DNA of 64,000 nucleotides from Ereboglobus sp. PH5-10 (GCF_029504735.1 NZ_JAQFIP010000007.1:1-64000); one strand, 5' to 3'. Shown: positions 1-9,322, numbered from the stretch's first letter. Numbers and translations: made by a program. The notes: generated from the sequence alone by a model not told the origin.

Positions 1-444
1 TTCGTGACCAATCGCAACGATGCGCCCGAGGCGTTGTGGCGCGATTACAACCAGCGCGCGCGAATCGAGCAGCGCATATGCGAACTCAAGGACGACTTGG
101 CGGCGGACAGTTTTTGCCGGCGGGAGTTTTTTGCGACGGAGGCGGCGTTTCGCTCGGTGCTGATGCTCTTCAACCTGCTCAGTGTGTGGCAGGGGGCGGC
201 GTTGGGCGAAAAGCGCGAATACAAGCGTCCGGTGACGCTGCGCATGGAGGTGTTCCTGTGCGGAGCGGTGGGCGGACGAAGCGGGCACAAGCATGTGCTG
301 CACATGAGCAGCAGCTGGGGCGGGTTGGAAAAACGCAAGCCGATGATCGAGCAAACATTGCGATGGTGCCGTTCAATCGCGCCGCGATTGGAACCGCCCG
401 GTGAAAAACCAAGGGACATCCCCCCGGGCCTGCTGCAAAATTAA
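1..444 (+). mobile_element. IS1380-family transposase, C-terminal part (cut by window edge)
   Basis: The reading frame is open from base 1, so the gene begins upstream of the window. The visible 147 or so residues contain the C-terminal signature of IS1380-type DDE transposases: an N-Q-R-A-x-I-E-x-R-I-x-E-L-K-x-D block, then D-S-F and F-F-A-T-E-A-A-F before a hydrophobic helix (LMLFNLL). The conserved Glu of the catalytic triad lies in the R-I-E-x-R-I block of this family. The end is a normal stop at 442-444. I cannot see the upstream half, so I cannot say whether the element is intact. No terminal inverted repeat was recognised after the stop. Confidence 0.8.
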
Positions 445-535
445 TCTCCAATCGCGGTTTTCAGGTTTAAAACAGGAGGGCCGCGCGGGGTCTTTCATCA
501 TTGCCTCGGGCATCGGACTCCGGAAACTTTGGCGC

Positions 536-742
536 ATGAATGAACGGCTGAAGAGAGAGCGAATTTTCGATGAGGCCCGCAAGGCGGGAGTCGATCTGGA
601 TTTACTCGACACCAATCTTCGCCTGAGCGTTTCCGAACGCGTGCGCCGGCATAACGAGGCTTTGCGCTTGGCGGCGAAACTGGAACGCGCCATGAAGGCA
701 CGTCATGGAAGACCTAAGCATCCTCTTGAAGCGTCTCAATGA
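536..742 (+). CDS. small basic helical protein, putative partner of the nucleotidyltransferase
   Basis: Sixty-eight residues from ATG at 536, rich in Arg, Lys, Glu and Leu and predicted to be almost entirely helical (R-L-K-R-E-R-I-F-D-E-A-R and A-K-L-E-R-A-M-K-A-R). Its last 38 bases overlap the next gene (start 705), so the two are probably translated together. An upstream in-frame start at 401 exists, but the sequence between 401 and 535 overlaps the transposase end and does not look coding. The role is unknown. Pairing with a MNT-like nucleotidyltransferase suggests a two-component toxin-antitoxin-like or resistance module, which is inference from context only. Confidence 0.55.
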   Translation: MNERLKRERIFDEARKAGVDLDLLDTNLRLSVSERVRRHNEALRLAAKLERAMKARHGRPKHPLEASQ

Positions 743-1184
743 TGAGGGCGTCGACTTTGTCATCATAGGCGGGTTTGCCGCCGTGGCTTACGGGGCTTCA
801 ACGCTTACGCGAGATGTTGATCTTTGTGCCGCGCTTACACGGGAAAACGTGGAAAGAATTCGCGCAGCCCTGTCCGGATGGAATCCAAGGCACCGCATGA
901 CGCCGGCCCGGCTTTCGTTTCTCACGCATCCAAGTGCCGGCGAGGATGTGAAAAACCTTTATTTGGAAACTGACAAAGGCGTGGTGGATATTCTTTCGTC
1001 GGTGATAGGCGTGGGTGATTTTGAGCGACTCAGGCGGGCGGCGGAGGTGGTGGAAATTGACGGCTGCGAATACCGCATCATGGGACTTGCCGATTTGATT
1101 GCCTCAAAAGAGGCGCTCGGGCGCGACAAAGACTTGCTCGCCGCCAGGGAGTTGCGGGTCATTGAGGAAAAACGAAAGTCTTGA
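705..1184 (+). CDS. MNT/AbiEii-like nucleotidyltransferase
   Basis: A 159-residue protein with the nucleotidyltransferase fold signature near the N-terminus: I-I-G-G-F-A-A-V-A-Y-G at about residues 20-30, followed by T-R-D-V-D-L (about 35-40), which supplies the D-x-D metal-binding pair. A third acidic position is likely in G-V-V-D-I-L (about 90). Proteins of this size with G-G-x-A and R-x-T-x-D-x-D motifs include MNT-type antitoxins and AbiEii-like proteins. The stop overlaps a possible TTG start of the next ORF. Together with the small upstream gene it forms a two-gene cassette next to an IS end, consistent with an accessory module. Confidence 0.7.
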   Translation: MEDLSILLKRLNDEGVDFVIIGGFAAVAYGASTLTRDVDLCAALTRENVERIRAALSGWNPRHRMTPARLSFLTHPSAGEDVKNLYLETDKGVVDILSSVIGVGDFERLRRAAEVVEIDGCEYRIMGLADLIASKEALGRDKDLLAARELRVIEEKRKS

Positions 1185-1261
1185 GCAAAAACTTTCGTCC
1201 CGGCGTCCTTTCTCAAGCGGCGTGTTGCTTTTGCGGCGGGGTTTTCCAGTCTGCTCGCAAC

Positions 1262-2551
1262 GTGCTGGTTTTAAGGACAACGGACTGGTTGAAAACACGC
1301 GCTGCGAAAGGCCGGTGCGCGTGGCTGTTTCTTGCGGTGGCATTCGCGCTGCTGTTTTCCGGCTGCGCGAGCACGCCGGACCGCGCGTGGTTTATGCCGC
1401 GCGTCACTCCGCGCGCCTCGGATAAAACACCGCGCGCCGATTACAACCGCATCGTTTTCGACCATGCGTGCAAATTGACGGGGATTTATTTTTACGACGA
1501 AACTTTCGGCGGGCGCGACTGGCCCGCGCTTCAGGCGAAACACCGGGCAAAAGCCGGCGCCGCCAAAAACAACGAGGAGCTTTATAACGCGCTCAACGAA
1601 ATGCTCAAGGAGCTCGGCTCCAGCCATGCGACCGCCATCGCGCCTGAAATCGTGCGCGCGCAAAAGAAAATGCGCGCCGACGCGGTTTCGCTCCTCGGAT
1701 ATATTTCGGTGCGGCTGCCCGGCCTCGACACACCCGTCGTGTATGAAGTCACGCCCGACAGTCCGGCGTCCGAGGCCGGCGTGAAACGCGGCTGGCTGCA
1801 GGTCGGCGTGCTGCTGCGCGACAACACCGACGTGCCGGCGCATGAGGGCGAGGTGGCGCGCCAGCAATTTCTCGACGAGAACAACACGCTGCGCACGGTG
1901 ACTTTCACGCTGCGCGCGGTGCGCGGACTGGGCTCGCGCAATTTTGCCGAGATGCGACCCGACGGCGTGCTCTATTTGCGCTTCGACCGTTTCAGCGGGG
2001 ACTCCGCCGCCTGGGTGCGCGAGCAATTAAAAACGCATGCGGGTTCCGCGCGCGGCGTGGTGCTCGACCTGCGGCTAAACGGCGGCGGCGAGGTGGGCGC
2101 GTGCCGCCGTGTGTTGGGGGAGTTTTTCACGAAGCCGGTCAAGGCGGGCGTGTTTCTGGACAGGCGCGGCAGAGCTTCCGCCGTCGAGGCCAGTGTCAGC
2201 CGCCGGGGCGCGCACTACACGGGACCGCTTGCGGTGCTCGTGGCGCGGATGAGCGGAAGCGGCGCGGAGGTGTTTTCGGCGGCGATTCAGGACAACAAGC
2301 GCGGCGTGATTGTCGGCAGCACATCGACGGGGCGCACGGCGGGCGCGGTTTTGATGAGCGTCGATTTTTCCCTGCCCGGCGGCGGCAAGCTGCAACTGCC
2401 CTTGAGCAATTACAAAACCGCCGCGGGCGCGTTGCTTGAGGGGCGCGGAGTGCCCGCCGACATCAACGCGCCGCTGCCAACCGTGGAGAGCCTGCGCGCC
2501 GGCGAGGACCCGGCGCTGGAATGCGCGGCGCGGACGGTTTTGGGAAAATAG
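1262..2551 (+). CDS. S41 family peptidase lipoprotein
   Basis: The protein has a lipoprotein signal (hydrophobic run then L-F-S-G-C, Cys at residue 35 from the GTG at 1262), a helical region, a PDZ-like segment (Y-E-V-T-P-D-S-P-A-S-E-A-G-V), and a C-terminal peptidase S41 core. The core shows V-V-L-D-L-R-L-N-G-G-G and the nucleophile motif M-S-G-S-G-A-E-V. The usual Lys of CtpA enzymes falls in a T-S-T-G-R-T-A-G segment where Arg is present, so the protease may use a Lys-independent mechanism or be impaired. The open frame extends to TTG 1181, but that would give an over-long 61-residue signal region; TTG 1289 is another possible start. It probably acts at the cell envelope. Confidence 0.75.
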   Translation: MLVLRTTDWLKTRAAKGRCAWLFLAVAFALLFSGCASTPDRAWFMPRVTPRASDKTPRADYNRIVFDHACKLTGIYFYDETFGGRDWPALQAKHRAKAGAAKNNEELYNALNEMLKELGSSHATAIAPEIVRAQKKMRADAVSLLGYISVRLPGLDTPVVYEVTPDSPASEAGVKRGWLQVGVLLRDNTDVPAHEGEVARQQFLDENNTLRTVTFTLRAVRGLGSRNFAEMRPDGVLYLRFDRFSGDSAAWVREQLKTHAGSARGVVLDLRLNGGGEVGACRRVLGEFFTKPVKAGVFLDRRGRASAVEASVSRRGAHYTGPLAVLVARMSGSGAEVFSAAIQDNKRGVIVGSTSTGRTAGAVLMSVDFSLPGGGKLQLPLSNYKTAAGALLEGRGVPADINAPLPTVESLRAGEDPALECAARTVLGK

Positions 2552-2632
2552 AGAAAATTTTCACGAACCTTTCAGATAAAACGCGCCGCTTTTGTTTTCC
2601 TTTTTTCGCGCCGGTGGTTTTCCATTCACGCC

Positions 2633-3247
2633 ATGCCGCACCTCATCAAACATCCCCTGGCGTTGCATGTGATTGCGCGTCTTCGCGAAAAGACCACCAA
2701 GCCGGCTGAGTTTCGCTCGCTCTGCCATCATCTGTCGATGTTGCTCGCGCTCGAGGCGACGCGCGACCTTGCCATGCGCGAGGTGGCCGTCAACACGCCG
2801 CTTGAGGCGTGCATCGGGCACGAGCTGGCGCGGCCGCTCGTGGTCGTGCCAATCTTGCGCGCGGGGCTTGGCATGGTGGAGCCAATCGTGGCGATGTTTC
2901 CCGATGTGAGCGTCGGCTACATCGGGCTGGAGCGCGATCACGAGACGGCCATGGCGCGAAACTACTACTGCAAGATGCCGCCGCTGGCGGGCACGCGCGT
3001 GATGGTTGTTGACCCGATGCTGGCGACGGGCGGCTCGGCCGTGCAGGCAATCGACGTGGTGAAACAAAAAGGCGGTGGGGAAATATGCATGCTCAACGTG
3101 GTCGCCGCGCCCGAGGGCGTGAAGGCCGTCAAGGACGCGCATCCAGACGTGCCGATTTACACCTGCGCGCTTGATCGCGCGCTCAATGACAGAAAATACA
3201 TCCTGCCGGGGCTGGGGGATTTTGGCGACCGGCTTTACGGGACGTAA
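2633..3247 (+). CDS. upp: uracil phosphoribosyltransferase
   Basis: Converts uracil plus PRPP to UMP in pyrimidine salvage; cytoplasmic. The 204-residue length is normal for the family. Visible motifs are the N-terminal H-P-L segment (L-I-K-H-P-L), V-V-P-I-L-R-A-G-L-G-M around residues 70-80, the PRPP-binding loop D-P-M-L-A-T-G-G-S-A around 127-136, and the C-terminal uracil-binding stretch G-L-G-D-F-G-D-R-L-Y-G. ATG at 2633 gives the expected family N-terminus. It stands alone and is followed by a strong hairpin shared with the convergent gene. Confidence 0.95.
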   Translation: MPHLIKHPLALHVIARLREKTTKPAEFRSLCHHLSMLLALEATRDLAMREVAVNTPLEACIGHELARPLVVVPILRAGLGMVEPIVAMFPDVSVGYIGLERDHETAMARNYYCKMPPLAGTRVMVVDPMLATGGSAVQAIDVVKQKGGGEICMLNVVAAPEGVKAVKDAHPDVPIYTCALDRALNDRKYILPGLGDFGDRLYGT

Positions 3248-3270
3248 GCGGCGGAAAGCGGAAACCCTTC

Positions 3271-3303
3271 GGGAACGCCGGGCCGGGGCGCGGCGTTCCC
3301 CGG
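3271..3303. terminator. hairpin between convergent genes
   Basis: The arms GGGAACGCCG (3271-3280) and CGGCGTTCCC (3291-3300) form a perfect 10-bp stem with a GC-rich loop in the 62 bp between upp and the convergent DUF481 gene. A T-rich stretch (atttattattt) follows on the + strand. It probably terminates upp and may work in both directions. Confidence 0.6.
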
Positions 3304-3308
3304 ATTTA

Positions 3309-4370
3309 TTATTTCCACGTCAGGAGCAGACGCGCGAAATACGTGGTGTCGAGGCGTTCGACCCCGGGGTTCGGATGGCTGTTGTAATCGTTGGAAATAC
3401 CGACGCGGAATTTCCAGCGCGGGCTGGCCATGGGGAGCTCGATGAATGACTCGTGGTAAATGCGATACACGCCGAAATCATCAAAGGTGGGAGTGCAGGA
3501 AACGCGGTTTGTCATCGACCAGGTTTTCATCGTGAGCTGGTTGATCAGGCCGAGGTCGAGGCCGAGTTCGCTCAGGTTCGGAATTGCCGTCAGGCCGGGG
3601 CCCGGGTCGTCGTATTTCTCGTAGCGGTGCGAAAGACCGGCGCGGAACGTGAGCGTGTCGACTTTGTTTTTGATGATGTCGTAGCCCAAGCCGGCCGCGG
3701 CGGTGTTGTAGAGTTTGATTTCCTTCACGCGGTCAAACCCGGCCTCGTCGCGCGCATACCAGGAGAAGCGCCCCGAAAAGTTGTTCTGGTAATCGGCGCC
3801 GGCGCGGAAGAGGTCGGCTGATTTTTCGTGATCGCTGACCTGGCGGTCGTAGCCGGTGTAGAGTTGGAGAATGTCGAAACTCGACTTGAGCGTGGCGCGG
3901 AAGGAAAAGCTCGTGCCGATTTGCTCCTTCGTGCCGGTTTTGCCCGTCACGTCCATGCCGGCCTCGAACCTCCAATGGCGTTCGTTTCTGGCGACTTCGG
4001 GGTCCTTGGCGTCGATGGCCCAGGATTCCTTGACTTGGGCGAGGTTTGCCGTGACCGGACTGCCCGCGCTGGTGCGCACGACGGCGCCCGCGGGCGAGCC
4101 GCTGATGGAGCCGGTGATCACCCTGCCGTCGGCGAGGCGCACATTGATCGGCGCGTCGGTGGTGACCGAGGTGATCTCGCTTTGCTTGACCTTGATATCG
4201 CCGGCGAAGTCGGTGTTGATGACCACGGTGGACGAGTCGACTTTCGTGACCCTGCCCGTGAGCCGGGATCCGTTTTTGGTTTCGATAACATCTGCGAACA
4301 ACGAGCCCGTTGCCAGCAGCGCCGCGGAGAGAATGGCGGCCGCTTTCTTGATGGTTTGAATGTGTGTCAT
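3309..4370 (-). CDS. DUF481-type salt-inducible outer membrane protein
   Basis: A 353-residue exported protein. ATG at 4370 starts a clear signal peptide (K-K-A-A-A-I-L-S-A-A-L-L-A-T-G-S-L-F-A). About 120 residues follow that look like an adaptor region (G-S-R-L-T-G-R-V-T-K-V, D-G-R-V-I-T-G-S-I). The C-terminal 220 residues have alternating polar/aromatic strands (W-R-F-E-A-G-M-D-V-T-G, Y-R-I-Y-H-E-S-F-I-E-L) and end in a hydrophobic L-L-L-T-W-K, the pattern of DUF481 beta-barrel proteins. Function in this family is poorly known. The frame extends upstream to 4505, but those residues lack signal features and overlap the divergent gene. Confidence 0.75.
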   Translation of the reverse strand: MTHIQTIKKAAAILSAALLATGSLFADVIETKNGSRLTGRVTKVDSSTVVINTDFAGDIKVKQSEITSVTTDAPINVRLADGRVITGSISGSPAGAVVRTSAGSPVTANLAQVKESWAIDAKDPEVARNERHWRFEAGMDVTGKTGTKEQIGTSFSFRATLKSSFDILQLYTGYDRQVSDHEKSADLFRAGADYQNNFSGRFSWYARDEAGFDRVKEIKLYNTAAAGLGYDIIKNKVDTLTFRAGLSHRYEKYDDPGPGLTAIPNLSELGLDLGLINQLTMKTWSMTNRVSCTPTFDDFGVYRIYHESFIELPMASPRWKFRVGISNDYNSHPNPGVERLDTTYFARLLLTWK

Positions 4371-4491
4371 GGATGGATGCAAAAAGCTCACGAAATGCCC
4401 GGCGGGGATTTTGGCAAACGCATTTGTGCAAAAACACCGTCTAGCACTCGACATCGCCGGCTGATCGCGTTTCGCTCGCGGCATTATTCCA

Positions 4492-5427
4492 ATGTCCGCG
4501 TCCAAACAGCAAAATCCCGCCGCGCCTCAATCCGCGCGCTCCGCGCTCGTCGTCGCCGACGGCTGGCGCGACTACCAGTTGCTCGATTGCGGCGCGGGCA
4601 TGAAGCAGGAGCGCTGGGGCGAATACACGCTTGTGCGCCCCGACCCGCAGATCATCTGGCCGCGGCGCGACGGCGGCGGGGCCGGCCCCGCGGACTGGAA
4701 AAACTGGGACGGTTATTATCACCGCCACGCCACGGGCGGCGGGCGCTGGGAGTTTCGCAAGCCGCTTCCCGAGTATTGGAAAATTGGATACGGGCAGCTC
4801 GTCTTCAAAATACGGCCGACCTCGTTCAAGCACACGGGGCTGTTTCCCGAGCAGGCGGTGAATTGGGACTGGTTTTCAAAAAAAATCCGCGACGCAAAAG
4901 CCGCCGGGCGCGAAGTGTCCGTGCTGAATCTCTTTGGTTACACGGGCGCGGCCACCTGCGCGGCGGCGGCGGCGGGCGCGAGTGTCTGCCATGTTGACGC
5001 CGCCGAGGGCATGGTGAAGTGGTGCCGCGAAAACGCCGCGCTCTCCGGCCTCGAAAACGCGCCCATCCGCTACATCACCGACGACTGCATGAAATTCGTG
5101 CGTCGCGAGATCAAGCGCGGACGCCGTTACGACGCGATCATCATGGACCCGCCCACCTACGGGCGCGGCAGCGGCGGCGAGATGTGGAAGCTTGAGGATC
5201 ACTTGTGGGAGTTGCTCAGGGAATGCCGCGAAGTGCTGAGCGATCAGCCGCTGTTTTTCCTGATCAACGCCTACACCGCGCGCCTTTCGCCAACCGTGGT
5301 CGTCAACTTGCTTGGCGAATTGATGCACGCCGCCCGCGGCACGATCACCGGCGGCGAAGTCGGCCTGCCCATCCAGCGCGATGGCAAGGTGCTGCCGTGC
5401 GGAATCTACGGACGGTGGGAAGCGTGA
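4492..5427 (+). CDS. RlmI-like class I SAM-dependent methyltransferase
   Basis: 311 residues. The N-terminal third has a conserved W-x-R-P-D-P-Q-I-I-W block found in bacterial RlmI/RlmK-like methyltransferases. The Rossmann core follows: V-L-N-L-F-G-Y-T-G (motif I, about residue 142), V-D-A-A-E-G-M (end of strand 2), D-D-C-M-K-F and the D-P-P-T-Y-G-R-G catalytic motif at about residue 219. D-P-P-x-Y is typical of enzymes that methylate rRNA bases. The likely role is rRNA methylation, but the target cannot be read from sequence. ATG at 4492 is divergent from the DUF481 gene, with about 120 bp between the two starts. Confidence 0.8.
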   Translation: MSASKQQNPAAPQSARSALVVADGWRDYQLLDCGAGMKQERWGEYTLVRPDPQIIWPRRDGGGAGPADWKNWDGYYHRHATGGGRWEFRKPLPEYWKIGYGQLVFKIRPTSFKHTGLFPEQAVNWDWFSKKIRDAKAAGREVSVLNLFGYTGAATCAAAAAGASVCHVDAAEGMVKWCRENAALSGLENAPIRYITDDCMKFVRREIKRGRRYDAIIMDPPTYGRGSGGEMWKLEDHLWELLRECREVLSDQPLFFLINAYTARLSPTVVVNLLGELMHAARGTITGGEVGLPIQRDGKVLPCGIYGRWEA

Positions 5428-5647
5428 GGATCAAGAGGGCGGCCCGCGCGTCATCACAAATGGCCCCGGGGCGGCAACCGGCGCCGTCAATGAAACGATC
5501 TCCTTTTTACAGTGCTCTTGATCCATTGGGCGCCGTTTTTGCGGCTCCCAACATTCACATTTTTGGAAGCCTCCCAAACCAGATGCACTCGCGCACCGAG
5601 GGGAAGCCCGGCGCGGCGCCTTTCCCGCCTTTTTATGGTGCGAACAC

Positions 5648-7195
5648 TTGCACGTTGTGCGCGAGGTGTTCAGCATCCGGCACTTCGTGAAACTATCCGG
5701 CAAAGACTTGGTTATCGTGCTCATCGCGCTTGTCGTGGCGGTGTGGGCGGGGCTGCGCATCGCGAGCGAAACGATGACACTGCCGATCATGGTCGGGGGG
5801 ATTCTCCTTTGCGTGATTGTCGCGCATGTGTCGCCGGTTCGGTTTAATCCGCTTGTGCTCGGCTTGCTCATGGCGGGATACATGCTGGGCAATCGCGGGT
5901 TTGCGCAACTTTCGATTTCCGGGAGCCTGCCGTTGTTTCCGGCGGAGCTGGGGATTGCGGCAACATTGACGGTGCTGCTCTGGCGTTGCGCGCGGGAAAA
6001 AAAGCTGCCGTGGCGGAATGATTTTCTAAATTGGGCGCTGATTTTCTGGATCGCGGTGAGCACGGTGCGGCTGCCGCTGGATGCGCGCACATACGGGGCG
6101 ATGGCGTTGCGCGATTATGCGATGGTGTATTACGCGCTGTTTTTCTTTGTGGCGCAGGAGGCGTTTGCCTCGGACGCGGGCAGGCGCTGGGCGAGGCGCT
6201 GCTTGCTGGCGGGCACGGCGATGCTGCCGTTGCTTTACGGGGCGTTTTCATTGTGGCCGGATTTTTTCCTGGGCACGCTGACGGTGCGCGGCCTGCCGTT
6301 AATTTATTTCAAGGGCGACCTGGCGGGCACGTTCATGAGCGTCGGCGCGCTGGTGTGGTTTATTGTGTTCGAGCGGGGCAAGTCGCCCTGGCGCTGGCTG
6401 GCCGTGGCGATTTCGCTGGGACTGGTCGCGGCGATGCTGGCGACCGAAAACCGCGCGGCGATGCTGGCGCTCACCGCGGGCGTTGCGGTGATGTTGATCG
6501 GCGGCCGGTGGCGGTTTGCGGCGGCGCTTGTCTCGGCGGGCGCGGTGGCGGTGGTCGCGATTTTGTTCTGGGCGCAAACCACGGGGCGGCCGTGGGAGAA
6601 GACGCCGCTGCACGGCATTTCGCAACGAGTGGTGTCGATTGTGGATTTTCAGGGCGCTCGGGATTATTCGACGGCGGAGGGCGCGGAATCGAAGGGCGAC
6701 AACAACCGGTTTCGCGCGATCTGGTGGGAGACGGTTGTTGACGAAACGGTGGCGGCCAATCCGTGGACGGGGCTGGGTTACGGTCACGATTTGGCGGAGG
6801 GTTTCCTGCGGGCGTATTACGCGGATTCGAGCGACCAGTTCACGACGCGCAGTCCGCACAACCTGTTGCTGAGTATTTTTGCGCGGACCGGTGTGGCGGG
6901 GCTGGGGGCGTTTATGATTCTGTGCACGGCGATGCTTTTTCGCACGTGGAAAGTGTCGCGCGAGGATTCGCGCCGGAGCCGGGAGCGGCTGATCGACACG
7001 GGCGAATGGACGGGGCCGCAGTGGAAATCCGGCGCGTGGTGCTGCGTGTGGGCGATTTTCACGAGCGCGTGCTTCGGCGTTGTGCTCGAGGGCCCGATGG
7101 GCGCTGTGGTCTTCTGGATCTTGCTCGGCGCGGCGGCGGCGAGCAGCAACGGCGCGGCGCCGAAGCAGGATGAGGCGAAAGAAAGCGCAAAATAG
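5648..7195 (+). CDS. O-antigen ligase/polymerase-like membrane protein
   Basis: A 515-residue polytopic protein with about ten to twelve hydrophobic segments. It starts at TTG 5648; no ATG precedes the first membrane segment. The large loop between residues about 310 and 400 carries R-F-R-A-I-W-W-E-T and S-P-H-N-L-L-L-S-I-F-A-R-T-G, which match the Wzy_C/O-antigen ligase pattern (the P-H-N motif and the following Gly). Enzymes with this domain ligate or polymerise surface polysaccharide on the periplasmic side. No glycosyltransferase genes are adjacent, so the substrate is unknown. The C-terminal tail is Ala/Lys/Glu-rich. Confidence 0.7.
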   Translation: MHVVREVFSIRHFVKLSGKDLVIVLIALVVAVWAGLRIASETMTLPIMVGGILLCVIVAHVSPVRFNPLVLGLLMAGYMLGNRGFAQLSISGSLPLFPAELGIAATLTVLLWRCAREKKLPWRNDFLNWALIFWIAVSTVRLPLDARTYGAMALRDYAMVYYALFFFVAQEAFASDAGRRWARRCLLAGTAMLPLLYGAFSLWPDFFLGTLTVRGLPLIYFKGDLAGTFMSVGALVWFIVFERGKSPWRWLAVAISLGLVAAMLATENRAAMLALTAGVAVMLIGGRWRFAAALVSAGAVAVVAILFWAQTTGRPWEKTPLHGISQRVVSIVDFQGARDYSTAEGAESKGDNNRFRAIWWETVVDETVAANPWTGLGYGHDLAEGFLRAYYADSSDQFTTRSPHNLLLSIFARTGVAGLGAFMILCTAMLFRTWKVSREDSRRSRERLIDTGEWTGPQWKSGAWCCVWAIFTSACFGVVLEGPMGAVVFWILLGAAAASSNGAAPKQDEAKESAK

Positions 7196-7254
7196 GAATT
7201 ATATTTCACGCAAAACAGAAACCCCGACGAACGTGAGTGATCAATATCCCCCTT

Positions 7255-7405
7255 CGCCGTCAAACCCCCGCCCGCTGCACGTGCCGCGCAAAACCACGAC
7301 GCACGGAAGGCTTGTTGTTTTCCGGAAGGGCAAAGAAAATCCTCAAAATGGCATGCGGGAAGAATGGATAAAATGACAAAACACAACCTGGCGCTTTCAA
7401 TGACC
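7255..7405 (+). repeat. 150-bp leader duplication, copy A
   Basis: About 150 bp closely matching 10427-10578, with small indels. Shared blocks include cgcccgctgc, gcatgcgggaagaatggat and atgacaaaacacaacctg. The copy ends in the first codons of the same small ORF that precedes the sulfatase (M-T-K-H-N-L), but here the frame runs into a stop after 33 codons (7374-7472). It therefore looks like a truncated or donor copy of the sulfatase leader. The two copies bracket the AT-rich genes and the aldolase gene. Confidence 0.8.
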
Positions 7406-7463
7406 TGTATGAATGATTATAGGCGGCCAAAGCTCACGAATGATAAGTCGAAAGCTGATTACA

Positions 7464-7952
7464 ATGAGTAGCATACAGCAATATATCAATTATCGTAAAA
7501 GCCTTGCCAAATATCTAGAGGAATTACGTGAGTTAATTAATGTGCCTGTGACTGAGGTCACACTTGTGCCTTTGGATGAAGTCGCTAGGATACGAAAAAA
7601 ACTTGTCGAGAAGATAACAATATGTCCTCAAAAAAAATTTCGGATCCCATTTCCGGAAAAAACGGGTCAACGTTTTCGCACTTTCATTGAACAGCTGGAG
7701 CAGCTTAATTCATCACCAATTTATATTTGGACTGAAGCTGCAAATGGATGTGGTCTTTTTCAGGCGTCTTCTTTGATCAAAATAAATCTAGATTTCTCAT
7801 ATGATGTGAATTCCCAAGGCATCATTGTTATTTTAACAAAAGATCTTCGTGATCGAATGATATGGGATTTTTTTGAGGAAAACTCCGAAAAGATTATTGA
7901 AGTCGAGTTAATGGGGGAAACGTGGCCTCAATCAAGATGTTACGAAATCTGA
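7464..7952 (+). CDS. hypothetical protein, AT-rich
   Basis: 162 residues from ATG 7464 (M-S-S-I-Q-Q-Y-I-N-Y-R-K); an upstream ATG at 7413 is possible but adds residues derived from the repeat boundary. No family is recognised. The protein is mixed alpha/beta with a charged N-terminal helix and no membrane segment or signal. Its base composition is much lower in GC than the neighbouring genes, with many A/T-ending codons, and it lies directly after a duplicated leader repeat. Both facts suggest horizontal acquisition. It could be an immunity- or defence-type orphan, but nothing in the sequence proves this. Confidence 0.55.
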   Translation: MSSIQQYINYRKSLAKYLEELRELINVPVTEVTLVPLDEVARIRKKLVEKITICPQKKFRIPFPEKTGQRFRTFIEQLEQLNSSPIYIWTEAANGCGLFQASSLIKINLDFSYDVNSQGIIVILTKDLRDRMIWDFFEENSEKIIEVELMGETWPQSRCYEI

Positions 7953-7980
7953 GATGCAAACCTATTATGATTCAAAAAGT

Positions 7981-8083
7981 CGAAAAGCGTCAGGTCGTGT
8001 TTTGTAACTTTTATGATTGCTTGAGAAAGGCGTTTGGGGGCGTTGCCGAACGCCGCGCACATTGAGAATCCAGCATGCCGGAG
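7981..8083 (+). repeat. 100-bp dispersed repeat, copy A (7953-8372 otherwise empty)
   Basis: Matches 17150-17254: both contain gaaaa(n)gtcaggt, tttttg, a shared cttgaga block, gccgaa and the near-identical cacattgagaatcc(a/g)gcatgc. Shorter matches to the leading gaaaaagggtcag block occur at 10337 and 13661. Such blocks plausibly belong to ends of REP-associated/IS200-like elements. The rest of the 420-bp gap 7953-8372 contains no convincing gene; its last 100 bp are AT-rich and presumably hold the aldolase promoter. Confidence 0.6.
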
Positions 8084-8372
8084 CATTGGGCTAGGTGAGC
8101 CGACAGGGTAATTATCGTAACGCCCTATTTGAGGGAGCGCTGTGCGGCGTGGGTGTTAGCAGACGCCCTGCTCGCGGCGGCTTCATGGCATGGATGGAAT
8201 TTACGTGCCTATAATTTAACATTTTTGATCAAAAATTGGTAAATCCCGGATTGATGCCTTCCGAATTCCCCAAAGGTGAGACAATACCGTCTCCGGCCGC
8301 TTGAAACATTTCGTATCATGATTATACTTTGAAGTGAAATAGTTTTATCAACCACCATCAAAGGCACTGAAT

Positions 8373-9260
8373 ATGAACAACGAACAACTTCTGCGAATGC
8401 AAAATGGCAAGGGCTTCATCGCGGCCCTGGACCAAAGCGGCGGCAGCACTCCCAAGGCACTGCTCCAATATGGCGTTCCCGAAAGCGCCTATTCCAATGA
8501 CGAGGAGATGTTCACCCTCGTCCACGAAATGCGCACGCGCATCATGACCAGCCCCGCCTTTACCGGCGGGCGCATCCTCGCCGTGATCCTCTTTGAGCAA
8601 ACCATGGACCGCCTGGTCGAGGGCATGCCGACCGCGGATTACCTGTGGGAGAAAAAACGAATCGTTCCCTTTCTCAAGATCGACAAGGGCCTGGCCGGGC
8701 TAAACAACGGCGTGCAGCTCATGAAACCCATGCCGGAGCTCGACAAGTTGCTTAAGCGCGCCGTTGAGAAACGCATCTTCGGCACCAAGATGCGCTCCGT
8801 CATCAAGGAGGCAAATCCGGCTGGCATCGCCGGGTTGGTCGCCCAGCAATTTGAAGTCGCCGGGCAAATCGCCGCGCATGGACTCGTCCCCATCATCGAA
8901 CCCGAGGTGGATATCCACAGCCCCGACAAGCCCGCTTGTGAAAGGCTCCTCAAGGAAAACGTCGTCAAGCAGCTCAACGCGCTTCCCGCCGGCACCAAGG
9001 TCATGTTTAAGTTTACCATTCCCAGTGAGGACAACTTCTTCGCCGACCTGATGCAGGACCCGCATGTCGTCCGCATTGTCGCCCTCTCCGGTGGTTACAG
9101 CCAAAAGGAGGCAAACGAAAAGCTGCGACTCAACAAGGGGCTTATCGCCAGCTTCTCCCGCGCCCTTGCGGAGGGACTCGGCGCCCGGCAAAGCGACGAG
9201 GAATTCAACAAGACTCTCGCCGCCTCGGTCGAATCCATCTACGAAGCTTCGATCACCTGA
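8373..9260 (+). CDS. fda: class I fructose-bisphosphate aldolase (bacterial short form)
   Basis: 295 residues. The N-terminus [16 protein letters not shown] is the hallmark of class I, Schiff-base-forming aldolases. Further conserved pieces are I-P-I/I-I-E-P-E-V-D near residue 170 and K-V-M-F-K-F-T-I-P near 210, which holds the probable Schiff-base lysine. It reversibly cleaves fructose-1,6-bisphosphate to DHAP and glyceraldehyde-3-phosphate in the cytoplasm. It is transcribed alone with an AT-rich upstream region and ends at a hairpin. GC content is like the core genome, unlike the flanking orphan genes, so the foreign material seems to sit around it. Confidence 0.9.
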   Translation: MNNEQLLRMQNGKGFIAALDQSGGSTPKALLQYGVPESAYSNDEEMFTLVHEMRTRIMTSPAFTGGRILAVILFEQTMDRLVEGMPTADYLWEKKRIVPFLKIDKGLAGLNNGVQLMKPMPELDKLLKRAVEKRIFGTKMRSVIKEANPAGIAGLVAQQFEVAGQIAAHGLVPIIEPEVDIHSPDKPACERLLKENVVKQLNALPAGTKVMFKFTIPSEDNFFADLMQDPHVVRIVALSGGYSQKEANEKLRLNKGLIASFSRALAEGLGARQSDEEFNKTLAASVESIYEASIT

Positions 9261-9286
9261 GCGTGGGTAAAAGTTTCTTTTTTCAA

Positions 9287-9322
9287 GCTCCGCCTTTTCC
9301 CCCGAAGAGGCGGAGTCTTTGT
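9287..9322 (+). terminator. rho-independent terminator of fda
   Basis: Arms CTCCGCCT (9288-9295) and AGGCGGAG (9308-9315) form an 8-bp GC-rich stem, followed by tctttgttt. It lies 27 bp after the aldolase stop and just before the convergent gene's stop at 9343. Confidence 0.75.
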